Shown: in pieces, positions 54,806 to 62,458 of the stretch
How the letters are laid out: every line of letters starts with the position of its first letter
Numbering within the stretch: the first letter of the stretch is position 1
Assembly: GCF_027107535.1 (NCBI RefSeq)
Contig: NZ_CP114283.1
Location: forward strand, 4,526,001-4,590,000
Direction: 5' to 3'
From: Streptomyces aurantiacus
Lineage (GTDB): Bacteria; Actinomycetota; Actinomycetes; Streptomycetales; Streptomycetaceae
Length of the DNA: 64,000 nucleotides
Program-made: the position numbers and the translations under genes
The notes under the pieces: generated by a model
Database searches by the model: none
What the model was told of the DNA's origin: nothing
What the model saw: the letters and a program-made list of their open reading frames with translations, nothing else

Positions 54806-55006
54806 TTACTGACTGCCCCAAGCCACGTTCATGAAAGCCACGGACACTACGAGGGTAATCGCCACGCCCTGGGCAACCTTCCCCCAACCAGGCATCGGCT
54901 CGCCCGTCTTAGATGCCGAACGCCTTGCGGAAAAGGCAACCACCAACGCGACGATGCCGATGGGACCGAGCAGCAGGGACAGCCAATCAACTTGCACTGG
55001 CGTCAC
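54806..55006 (-). CDS. Small two-helix membrane protein
   Basis: 66 residues from GTG 55006, with GGGAGG 6 nt upstream. Helices LLLGPIGIVALVVAFSA and VAQGVAITLVVSVAFMNVAW flank a charged loop RRSASKTGEPMPGWG. No function is known. Its promoter region faces away from the lipoprotein gene at 55236. Confidence 0.6.
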   Translation of the reverse strand: MTPVQVDWLSLLLGPIGIVALVVAFSARRSASKTGEPMPGWGKVAQGVAITLVVSVAFMNVAWGSQ

Positions 55007-55235
55007 AGCGGACCTCCCTTTTCCACCCTCCACCTCGGTGACTGTCGGCTCATCATCTGCGAGTACCGCCGGGACCCCTCCCGAACTGCGATGCCTCGCT
55101 CCTGCTGTTGACGGGCCGTTCGTCTTCACCGGGTAGTGCACAGAGTGTTGCCCGGGATCGGTCCCGGGCAACCTGTATCAGGGTTTCCTCGTCAGCGAGA
55201 CATCAGTTGGACCGCTACTGGGACGGAAGACAACC

Positions 55236-55715
55236 ATGTTCGAAGAATCCGCCGCCTGCCGTCGCGTGGTGTTCGGGGTGCTCGGGCCGGCCCTCGCGCT
55301 GGTGCTCGTGGGGTGCGGTGATGGCGACGAATCGGAGAGGGACGCGCCCCCGACCGGCAAGAGCCAAAGCCCGCCGTCTCGCTCCGCATCGCTCACGCTG
55401 GCACCGACCGCGACTCCGCCCCCGACACTCCAGGAGGCGCAGGACGGACGGGACTTCGACGCCTGCCTGGATCGCGCCTGTGAGGTCGAGGTCAGGGAGG
55501 GGGACACGATTCGGTTCGCGCCCAAGTACGTGACCGACACGTTCACGGTGGATGGGATCACGGACAGCAGGGTCGAGTTCTCGGCCACCGACGACCAGCC
55601 GTCCCCGCTCAGGGGCTGGGTCGGCGGAACCGGGGAGGTCGAGACCGGAGACATCCACGTCGATTTCGACCGAACGGACGACGGGGTGATCATCCTGAAG
55701 TTCAGTCCCAGGTGA
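55236..55715 (+). CDS. Secreted lipoprotein, unknown function
   Basis: 159 residues: signal peptide residues 1-27 with lipobox LVGC (FGVLGPALALVLVGCGDGDE), a Ser/Pro/Thr-rich linker, then a beta-rich acidic domain (REGDTIRFAPKYVTDTFTVD, VDFDRTDDGVIILKFSPR). A CLDRACEVEV pair could form a disulfide. Likely lipid-anchored outside the membrane. No family is recognised. Confidence 0.75.
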   Translation: MFEESAACRRVVFGVLGPALALVLVGCGDGDESERDAPPTGKSQSPPSRSASLTLAPTATPPPTLQEAQDGRDFDACLDRACEVEVREGDTIRFAPKYVTDTFTVDGITDSRVEFSATDDQPSPLRGWVGGTGEVETGDIHVDFDRTDDGVIILKFSPR

Positions 55716-55904
55716 GTGCCTGTCTGAAGGTAGTGCCTGATCAAGGGGGTGGTCGGATCCCCGTCTGCCCGGTGGCCCGTCTCCGCACTTCCGAACGCCC
55801 GTGCGCGCCGCATCGGCGTACGGACGCAGGATCGGCAAACATCCGCGCAGCCGCGCAAGCCCGTGGCAGGGTCTGCGCACATACAGATCTGGGGGAGGAG
55901 AGCG

Positions 55905-56690
55905 ATGCCGAACCATGTGCCACGGCAGAGCCGCATACGCCTTGCTCGACGGAGCCCGCGCCCGCGCAGCGTCCGTAGGCGTGCGCTAACTCCCCGTTGG
56001 CGGCGTCGCATCCCCTGGCTGCATTTCGGAGCGGTACTCGGTGCGGTGGCTGCTGTCGGCGGTCTCGTCCTCACCGGCATCGCCGCCTATTACGGCGCAG
56101 CGACAGCCCGCGACCAGCTTGAACAGTCACGGGAGGAAGCCGAAAACGAGAGTCGCGAGCAGGCAGCACGCGTCTGGTACTGGGGACAGTGGTATGGGAG
56201 TAACTGTGTGAGCCCGACCGTTCCCCCGGACTCCATGCTGCGGGATGCGTACCCCCCGTGCGAGGACAGGAAGAACCAACAGATCGACGTAGCCAATCGC
56301 TCCGCAGATCCGGTGTACGCCGTCTGGCGACGGTTCCGAGGAGAAGGCGCCAGCCCCAACGATGTCCTGTACATGAGGATCGGCGATATGGGCCCATGTA
56401 CCGCAGTGACGTACCGGCCTGGAGATTTGGAGTATCGGGTCGTCAATCCCCAGGCAAATAGGGAGTTGGCTCCGCTCCTCGGCTATGTGAAGGACGTTCG
56501 ATCCCTGACGTTCACTGATCGGGCTGGCCTCACCTGGGAACGCCGAGGAGCGCAACTGATACGCGCGAAGGCCCATCAGTATCTCGCCAGGCAGCATTGC
56601 GGTGCTGCAGACGCAGATGAAGCCTGCTGCTACGACCACCGGCCCCTGCAGTCAGAGTTAACGGAGGGGTTGCATGGGTGGAGATGGTGA
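55905..56690 (+). CDS. Single-pass membrane protein, unknown function
   Basis: 261 residues after GGGGGAGGAG and ATG 55905. A very basic N-terminus (RIRLARRSPRPRSVRRR) precedes one helix at about residues 41-63 (FGAVLGAVAAVGGLVLTGIA), then a short coiled stretch DQLEQSREEAENESREQAAR and a soluble domain with NRSADPVYAVWRRF. The last 20 codons run into a transposase relic, so the native C-terminus may be altered. No family is recognised. Confidence 0.65.
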   Translation: MPNHVPRQSRIRLARRSPRPRSVRRRALTPRWRRRIPWLHFGAVLGAVAAVGGLVLTGIAAYYGAATARDQLEQSREEAENESREQAARVWYWGQWYGSNCVSPTVPPDSMLRDAYPPCEDRKNQQIDVANRSADPVYAVWRRFRGEGASPNDVLYMRIGDMGPCTAVTYRPGDLEYRVVNPQANRELAPLLGYVKDVRSLTFTDRAGLTWERRGAQLIRAKAHQYLARQHCGAADADEACCYDHRPLQSELTEGLHGWRW

Positions 56691-57000
56691 TGGTCATGGC
56701 GGTGACGCCGAAGAGTTGCCCGAGGAGGTCCATGGTGGCGAGTTTGCGTAGGTGGAGCACGGTGGCCAGGACCCGGTCGGCTGGGGTGAGCTTGGCTTTG
56801 GCATCTGTGCCGAGGGCGACCATGCGCTCGTGACCGCGGCGCGTGCGGAGCACTTGCTCGCGTTGGACCTCCAGCGTGGGAGTCAGTGCGTCGATGAGGT
56901 CGCTGAACTGCTGGCGGGTCATGCCGGTCAGTGGACCTCCAGCGTGGGAGTCAGTGCGTCGATGAGGTCGCTGAACTGCTGGCGGGTCATGCCGGTCAGT
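56681..57000 (-). pseudogene. IS5-like transposase, N-terminal helix-turn-helix relic
   Basis: MTRQQFSDLIDALTPTLEVQ then KLTPADRVLATVLHLRKLAT and LLGQLFGVTAMTI form the N-terminal domain of IS5-type transposases on the reverse strand. A tandem duplication (56864-56999) repeats its first 22 codons out of frame. No catalytic core follows. Confidence 0.65.
56864..56999. repeat. Perfect 68-bp tandem duplication
   Basis: 56864-56931 is repeated exactly as 56932-56999. The unit is not a multiple of three and lies inside a transposase relic. It looks like a recent slippage or unequal-exchange event. Confidence 0.9.
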
Positions 57001-57189
57001 TCAGGGTCCTGCAGCGCATGCTGCGTGAGCGTGGGCGCCCTGTTCGCTGCGGCCCGGCCTGACGGGTTGTTGGCCGCCGTCGCGTCCAGCGGATGCTGAG
57101 GGTGGTGAAGTCGGCCCGAAGCGCGGTCTCGTCTTTCGATCGAGCCGCTTCTTCGGGCCGCTTCCCGCACCCGGCGTGCCACTCCCATG

Positions 57190-57295
57190 GCACCGGGCGC
57201 TCCACAAGTCCCGCTTTGCTGTCGAGCACGACAACTACCAGGGCAACCGGAACCCGTTCATCGACCACCCCGAGTGGGTCGAGGCGATCTGGTAG
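57190..57295 (+). pseudogene. Endonuclease I-type secreted nuclease, C-terminal scrap
   Basis: The forward frame reads FAVEHDNYQGNRNPFIDHPE followed by WVEAIW and a stop. RNPFIDHPEW is the terminal motif of bacterial EndA/extracellular endonuclease I. Only about 35 codons remain; the rest of the gene is gone. Confidence 0.65.
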
Positions 57296-57309
57296 ACCGA
57301 CGGTGACAC

Positions 57310-57346
57310 GCGCTGAACTCCCTGTGACACAAAGGGAGTTCAGCGC
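57310..57346. terminator. Strong hairpin after the nuclease relic
   Basis: GCGCTGAACTCCCT, a 9-nt loop, then AGGGAGTTCAGCGC form a perfect 14-bp stem 15 bp after the nuclease stop codon. It has no T-tract. It is best read as the surviving terminator of the lost nuclease gene. Confidence 0.7.
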
Positions 57347-57471
57347 CACACCCGTCTCCTCGGTTACGAATCCATGACATCGGGGCGTACAACTGGGGGC
57401 GCCCGGACCGAGTCGAAGTCACTGAACGCGGGATTCCGCGGGCAGAACCGACCGACTCGAAAGGCTCATGT

Positions 57472-58959
57472 ATGTCCCGAGCACACCGCCGAACTCGTAC
57501 CGCGCTCACCGCACCCCTGGCAGCCGCGGTGCTGGTCGCCGGAGGATTCGGCGCCATGGCTCTCACCTCAGCCCCGGCGCTGGCGGCCACCGGGTCCGCG
57601 GACGCGCAGGACGACTTCAACGGCGACGGATACGCCGACCTGGTCGTGTCGGCACCCGACGCCACGATCTCCAGCCAGGCCAAGGCGGGCTACGTGGCCG
57701 TCACGTACGGCTCCGCCAGTGGGGTCTCCGCCGGCAACAAGAAGCTCATCAGCCGCTCCACCAGCGGCGTTCCCGGCTCCGCCACCGCCAACCAGCGCTT
57801 CGGGACCAACTTCACCAAGGGCGACCTGGACGGCGACGGCTTCAGCGACCTGGTCATCTCGGGCGGCGTTCCCGGCTCCGTCATCCTCTGGGGCTCCGCC
57901 TCCGGACTCACCGGCGGCACGGCCATACCCAGGTACGGGCAGTCACCCACCGCCGGTGACTTCGACGGCGACGGCAAGACGGACCTCGCCCTGTTCGAGC
58001 AGGTGTCCTCCTTCGGCGACGAAGCCCCCAGCAGCGCCGCCGCCGTGTGGAAGGGCCCGATCTCGCGGACCGGCACGCCCACAGCCGTCCTGCCCGTCCT
58101 GGACAAGTCCCTGTGGTGGGGCTACGACGCCGACGACGCCTCCTGCGCCACCAACGGCGGCTGCGAGGAGGACGCCGACTCCATCAGCGGCCCCTACACC
58201 TCCACCGAGACCGGTGACGTCAACGGTGACGGCAAGGACGACATCGTCGTCTGGGAGTACAAGGGCGACGGCGTCTACGGCAACCGCCTGCTCCTCGGTG
58301 GCGGCAGCACGGGCTTCAGGAGCGGCTGGGTCCCCGGTGAGGCCGCCGGCAACAGGACGGGCACCGGCGTCGGGGACGTCAATAACGACGGCTTCGACGA
58401 CGTCGTGGTCGGCAACGACTGGGGCAGCGGCACCGTCAAGGTCGCTCTCGGTTCGGCCACCGGCCTGTCCTCGGACCGCGTCCAGACCTTCAATCAGGAC
58501 AGCCCCGGGTTCCCCGGAGTCGAGGAAGAGGAGGACGAGATCGGCGCGTCGGTCTCGGTCGCGGACGTCACGGGTGACGGCTACGCCGACATCGCGCTCG
58601 GCATCCCGGGCGAGGACATCGGCGACATCTACGACGCCGGCTCGATCGCCCTGGTCCCCGGCAGCGCCTCCGGCGCCACGGGCGCCGGAACCAAGACCTT
58701 CCATCAGGACACCGCCGGTATCCCCGGAGTCGCCGAGAACAGCGACGAGTTCGGTGTGAGCACCGCTCTCCTGGACCTCAACGGCGACGGCCACGCCGAC
58801 CTCGCAGCCGGTTCCACGGCCGAGAACGAGCAGAACGGCGCGGTCTGGGTGCTGAACGGCACGGCGAGCGGCCTCACCGCCACGTCATCGTTTGCGTTCG
58901 GCGCCGGTGACCTCGGCGCGCCCGCCACGCGTGTGCACTTCGGCGCGTTCCTGCGCTGA
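57472..58959 (+). CDS. Secreted FG-GAP (integrin alpha-like) repeat protein
   Basis: 495 residues. A Sec signal peptide spans about residues 1-39, ending LTSAPALA-ATGS. At least six FG-GAP/VCBS units carry calcium-binding DxNGDGxxD loops (DDFNGDGYADLVV, GDLDGDGFSDLVI, GDFDGDGKTDLAL, GDVNGDGKDDIVV, GDVNNDGFDDVVV, LDLNGDGHADLAA), predicting a beta-propeller. AAAGG precedes ATG 57472. Exported proteins of this type may bind surfaces or polysaccharide; the specific role is unknown. It is a single gene behind a terminator hairpin. Confidence 0.9.
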   Translation: MSRAHRRTRTALTAPLAAAVLVAGGFGAMALTSAPALAATGSADAQDDFNGDGYADLVVSAPDATISSQAKAGYVAVTYGSASGVSAGNKKLISRSTSGVPGSATANQRFGTNFTKGDLDGDGFSDLVISGGVPGSVILWGSASGLTGGTAIPRYGQSPTAGDFDGDGKTDLALFEQVSSFGDEAPSSAAAVWKGPISRTGTPTAVLPVLDKSLWWGYDADDASCATNGGCEEDADSISGPYTSTETGDVNGDGKDDIVVWEYKGDGVYGNRLLLGGGSTGFRSGWVPGEAAGNRTGTGVGDVNNDGFDDVVVGNDWGSGTVKVALGSATGLSSDRVQTFNQDSPGFPGVEEEEDEIGASVSVADVTGDGYADIALGIPGEDIGDIYDAGSIALVPGSASGATGAGTKTFHQDTAGIPGVAENSDEFGVSTALLDLNGDGHADLAAGSTAENEQNGAVWVLNGTASGLTATSSFAFGAGDLGAPATRVHFGAFLR

Positions 58960-59078
58960 CCGATCGATCCACAGCACTGCGGTGGGGCGGCCGCGTGCCG
59001 CCCCACCGCCATGTCCGGCCGAGAAAGGGTCTGTCAAACGAGCGGCCCTGTCTCACATTCGGTGGTGACGGAGCGTGC

Positions 59079-59840
59079 CGCCTATCCGAGGAGGATGCGG
59101 TGGCGAAGACGGGTGAAGCCTGCTCGTCCGTGCATCTGGCGCGCGATCCGCTTGGTCTTGGTGTTGACGCCCTCAGTGGGGCCGTTGCAGTACGGAAGCG
59201 TGAGGGCGGCGTCAACGGCGTCGCGGTCTCGTTCTAGACCTCGGTCGGGCGAAGGCATGCAGGTGGGGCAGGTCGGCGCCGCGGACCTGGACGATCCAAT
59301 GTGAGAGTGCGTCGGCATGGCCGGCGTGAGGTGCAAGGAGCGGGGCGAAGTCCCTGATAGCTACGGCCAGTTGGATAATCTCGGGGCAGGCGGCAGTCAG
59401 CTTGGCCAGGAGCTCGTGTTGCTCGGCCTTGAGGTTGTCGGGCCTGGTCAGCAGCATCCGGGCGAGCCGGCGCGGGGAGAAATGGCTGCGGTCGGCGTCC
59501 GCGCGGCCTTGGTTGATGCACTTGTGCAGGAGGTTCAGGCAGCCCGTGAAGCCCAGGGCTTTGATTTCCTCGAAGAGGTGCAGGACGGGGACGCCAGGGT
59601 CCTCGGCCCGGCGTTTTCGCAGGTGCTCGTGGTAGGGGTCGACCAGGCCGGCTCGGTACTTGGGGACGCGGAGCATCCGCTCTGGCCGGTCTGCTCGGGC
59701 GTAGCGTTTGACGGTGTTCACGGCCAGTTGCAGGCGGCGGGCGCATTCGAGCAGACCCACGCCCTGGTCGAGCAGACCGTGGACCTGGTGCCGGCGTTCC
59801 AGGGTGGTCTGGGCGCGGGGACCGTCATAAATAGGCGCGT
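59079..59840 (-). pseudogene. ISL3-family transposase, C-terminal half, frameshifted
   Basis: The reverse strand reads IYDGPRAQTTLERRHQVHGL, LLECARRLQLAVNTVKRYAR, LRKRRAEDPGVPVLHLFEEI, then after a frameshift near 59240 AALTLPYCNGPTEGVNTKTK and ARQMHGRAGFTRLRHRILLG. The catalytic ending is recognisable as ISL3. The N-terminal zinc and helix-turn-helix part is missing. Confidence 0.75.
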
Positions 59841-59873
59841 CCAGTACGGTGGCCCAGCAGGTGCTGGGTGCCT

Positions 59874-60630
59874 TCACCTCGCCGAGGGCAGCGTCACACA
59901 GGTTCCCACCGCATCGGTGAGGTCATCCGGCCCAGCGGCCGCTGCCACGTCCGGAGCGTCGAGCAGGCTCTGGGCAATGCGGTCCGTATCCCAGCCGTCC
60001 GACGCCAGGTTCGCATCCTGCTGGTCCGTCGTGGGCGTGTACCGGCCCTGGCGCGCGAGGACCTCGACGAACGCGCACTTGTAGACCCAGGCCAGTCGGG
60101 CGTCCATTGCCATCCAGCGCCCGTACGCGAGGGACTGCCGCTCTCGCAGTCCAGGCCTGCGCCGCACATCGGCTGCCAATCCAGACTCCATGAGCACCGC
60201 GCGCAGCTCGGGGGTGAACTCCTTCTCGTAGGAGGCGGCAACGCCCGCACGCGCGGGCAGCCCGCTGTGGGTGTGCCTCGTCGCGTGTCCCAGTGCGAGC
60301 GGCGGCTCCGGTTTGAAGGGATCCCTCGCGCGGCGGTCCCAGTCGTCCCACGCCGGCGACACTGCGTATCCGGCGGCGCGCAGGGCCTCGCCGTGACGGG
60401 CAACGACGTTGAGGAACAGGGGTGCCACCTGCCGGGCGGTCTGCGCCGGGTCCACCGGCGTGATGAAGCCGAGTTCCTCGCACGGCACACGGCAGGTCCG
60501 CGAGTCCGCCAGGCGGTAGCCCTGCGGCACGACGCGCGCCAGCTCCCGCCAGTACAGCGCAGCGGTCTTCAGCCACCGCTCGTTACGGAAGTGGATGAAC
60601 GGGGTAGTACAGCCCCACCTGCGGCAGCAT
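59874..60630 (-). pseudogene. DUF6236 family protein, frameshifted near the start
   Basis: From ATG 60630 (behind AGGAG) the frame reads MLPQVGLYYP and then breaks. In the next frame it continues FIHFRNERWLKTAALYWREL through ERQSLAYGRWMAMDARLAWV to a stop at 59874. One extra C near 60605 explains the shift. The rest of about 240 residues is intact, so this is a recent inactivation. DUF6236 proteins have no known function but occur in defence-rich loci. Confidence 0.7.
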
Positions 60631-60809
60631 GACAACTCCTGACCGACGACCGCCCCCTCGGCAGCCCGCCAGGAAACCGTAGTTGATCCCGGCACCATGA
60701 GCCCCCGGAACCACACGGCCAAGACGACGTCCACGGTTGGCCGTTCGGCCGCGGCGGCGCAAGGCCGTCGGGAATCTGGTGGCCGCCCGATGCCGAAAGA
60801 TCAGCGAGC

Positions 60810-61268
60810 GCGGAAACCACAGCATCCGCCTGCCCTCACCGTCCCGGTGCGGTGCGCGGATCCGCACCGCGCCGGACCCTGTCCGTACGCCAGGATGGAC
60901 TCATTGCTTCTCCCGTGCCGGACGCCGAGGAAAATGCCCGATGGCCTCCAGCCCCACCACTGCCCAGCAGCCAGTCGATGTCCCCGGCTGCATGTGCCTG
61001 TGCCTGGGCGGCACGTAGCATCCGCTCGAAGCTGCCGTCCAGGGCGCAGCGGCGGAAGCGGGTGTGCAGCGTGTGCCGCGGACCGTACCGCTCGGGCACG
61101 TCCCGCCACGCGGTGCCGGTCCGGAACTTCCACACGATCCCCGAGCACAATCCGGTCGTTCAGCCGCTTCCGGCCCCGCAACGACCCGGGCAGGAGCGGC
61201 CGGACGAGCTCCCACTCGGCATCCGACAGTTCATGGCGACGTATCACCCAGCCATGATCCACCACTCA
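60810..61268 (-). pseudogene. IS5-family transposase, N-terminal relic
   Basis: The reverse strand reads RRHELSDAEWELVRPLLPGS, LRGRKRLNDRIVLG, and in other frames VWKFRTGTAWRDVPERYGP and RMLRAAQAQAHAAGDIDWLL. This is a standard IS5 front half scattered over frames by several indels. Confidence 0.75.
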
Positions 61269-61380
61269 AGATCATTTGAGCCAGCGGAATGTCGACCGCG
61301 GATCCCGACGACAGTTGATCGATGCGATACGGCGTGCGGGTACCCGAGCCGAGCCGGGCCAGCTGTTGAGATACTGCAGG

Positions 61381-61609
61381 TCAGGAGCAGTGTTGGCTCA
61401 ACGGCACGGCCAGGCCGGTGCACGGGGCGGACGTCGTGGTGATGGTGACCAACGGCCGCATCTCGCAGCCCGGCCGGGACTTCGCCAAGCAGCAGCGGTT
61501 GCACCTGGTCGACCGGCAGATGCTTGGTGTGTGGGCGGCCGGCTCCTGTCCTCTGTGGGAACTGCTGCGGGCCGTTCCGCCTCCTCGGAGGTCAACTCCC
61601 TTGAGCTGA
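61381..61609 (+). pseudogene. Mrr-type restriction endonuclease, C-terminal fragment
   Basis: LNGTARPVHGADVVVMVTNG, RISQPGRDFAKQQRLHLVDR and QMLGVWAAGSCPLWELLRAV resemble the end of the Mrr_cat nuclease fold (VVVTNGxFT-A-x-FA, then LVDxxxL). The catalytic D-x-QxK region upstream is lost. It is a fragment of a restriction-like enzyme. Confidence 0.5.
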
Positions 61610-61878
61610 ACCGAGGCTGAGCTGGAGGATGCCGCCAAAGGCTGAGACCGCACTTGCACGTTGGGAACGGGTGGCTCCAGCACGTCACAGCGGCGCAGCA
61701 CGAAGGCCGGCGCCTGGTCCATTCCCAGAAGGCGCCGGCCTCGTCGACTTCCCGTTGCAGCAGGGCGCTCCTGATCATCGTGCGGGACGGATCCGGCGAG
61801 GGCCGTATCAGAGGTGGGCCCCCGGCGATGACTGGTTCAAGTCGTCGGCGGGCCCGCTTGCTCAGACTGCCGCGGCTT

Positions 61879-62162
61879 TCATCGCCCCTGACAGGCGTTG
61901 AGGAAGGCCCTCGCTCCGGCCAGCAGTTCGGCCTCCGTCACGTCTCCGGGATCCTGCGCGGTCACATCCGCCACGAAGTCTTCAACGACGTAGAAGATTC
62001 GTTCAGCGCAACGAAGTCCTTGTCGGAGATGTCCTGCAGACCGCGGAACTCGGACCAGAACCTCGACTCGAACTCCAGTGCGTCGATCCGTTCGGACACG
62101 AGGAGCTCAGCCATGGCCACATAGGGCGCGAGCGGCCTCCGCGGCTCGGTGGCGTTCTCCAT
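61879..62162 (-). pseudogene. Colicin-immunity-like protein, frameshifted
   Basis: Starts MENATEPRRPLAPYVAMAEL, continues FESRFWSEFRGLQDISDKDF, then shifts frame near 61995 to RIFYVVEDFVADVTAQDPGD and ends LLAGARAFLNACQGR. Small acidic helical proteins of this layout match the colicin D-type immunity family. Its ATG overlaps the stop of the upstream frame, which looks like a toxin tail. A single indel breaks it. Confidence 0.5.
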
Positions 62163-62248
62163 CACGGACTCCCTCGCTCGATGACCTTCACGGCCTGCTT
62201 CGGGTTCAGCTTCCGCCCGCTCGTGAAGTTGTCGCTGCGATCGGTCAT
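62162..62248 (-). pseudogene. Tail of a putative polymorphic toxin
   Basis: The last 28 codons of a frame read MTDRSDNFTSGRKLNPKQ and AVKVIERGSP, with a TGATG overlap to the immunity-like gene. The rest is cut off by a hairpin element at 62255. The context suggests the end of a secreted nuclease toxin; no toxin motif is identifiable. Confidence 0.35.
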
Positions 62249-62254
62249 GACGTT

Positions 62255-62340
62255 CAGTGGGCTTGATCCGCTTTGATGGACATCCTCCCGGTGCGGAATC
62301 CCTGCTCTCGGATGTCCGTCAAAGCGGATCAAGCCCACTG
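62255..62340. repeat. 86-bp MITE-like inverted repeat
   Basis: Arms 62255-62284 and 62311-62340 (CAGTGGGCTTGATCCGCTTT then GAYGGACATC) are complementary at 29 of 30 positions around a 26-nt centre. It sits at the break in the toxin tail and 118 bp from the RecQ stop. The ends of an IS with the interior lost, or a non-autonomous hairpin element, would look like this. Confidence 0.75.
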
Positions 62341-62458
62341 TTCAGCATGTTCTCTCTTGTCGTGCCGGGTACGGGCCCTTCGGCGATTACCCGGTCACCG
62401 CCAGCCTCTGCGGGAACGGGATGCCCGAAGCCCTTCGCGGCATGGACCGGGCCTCCGT

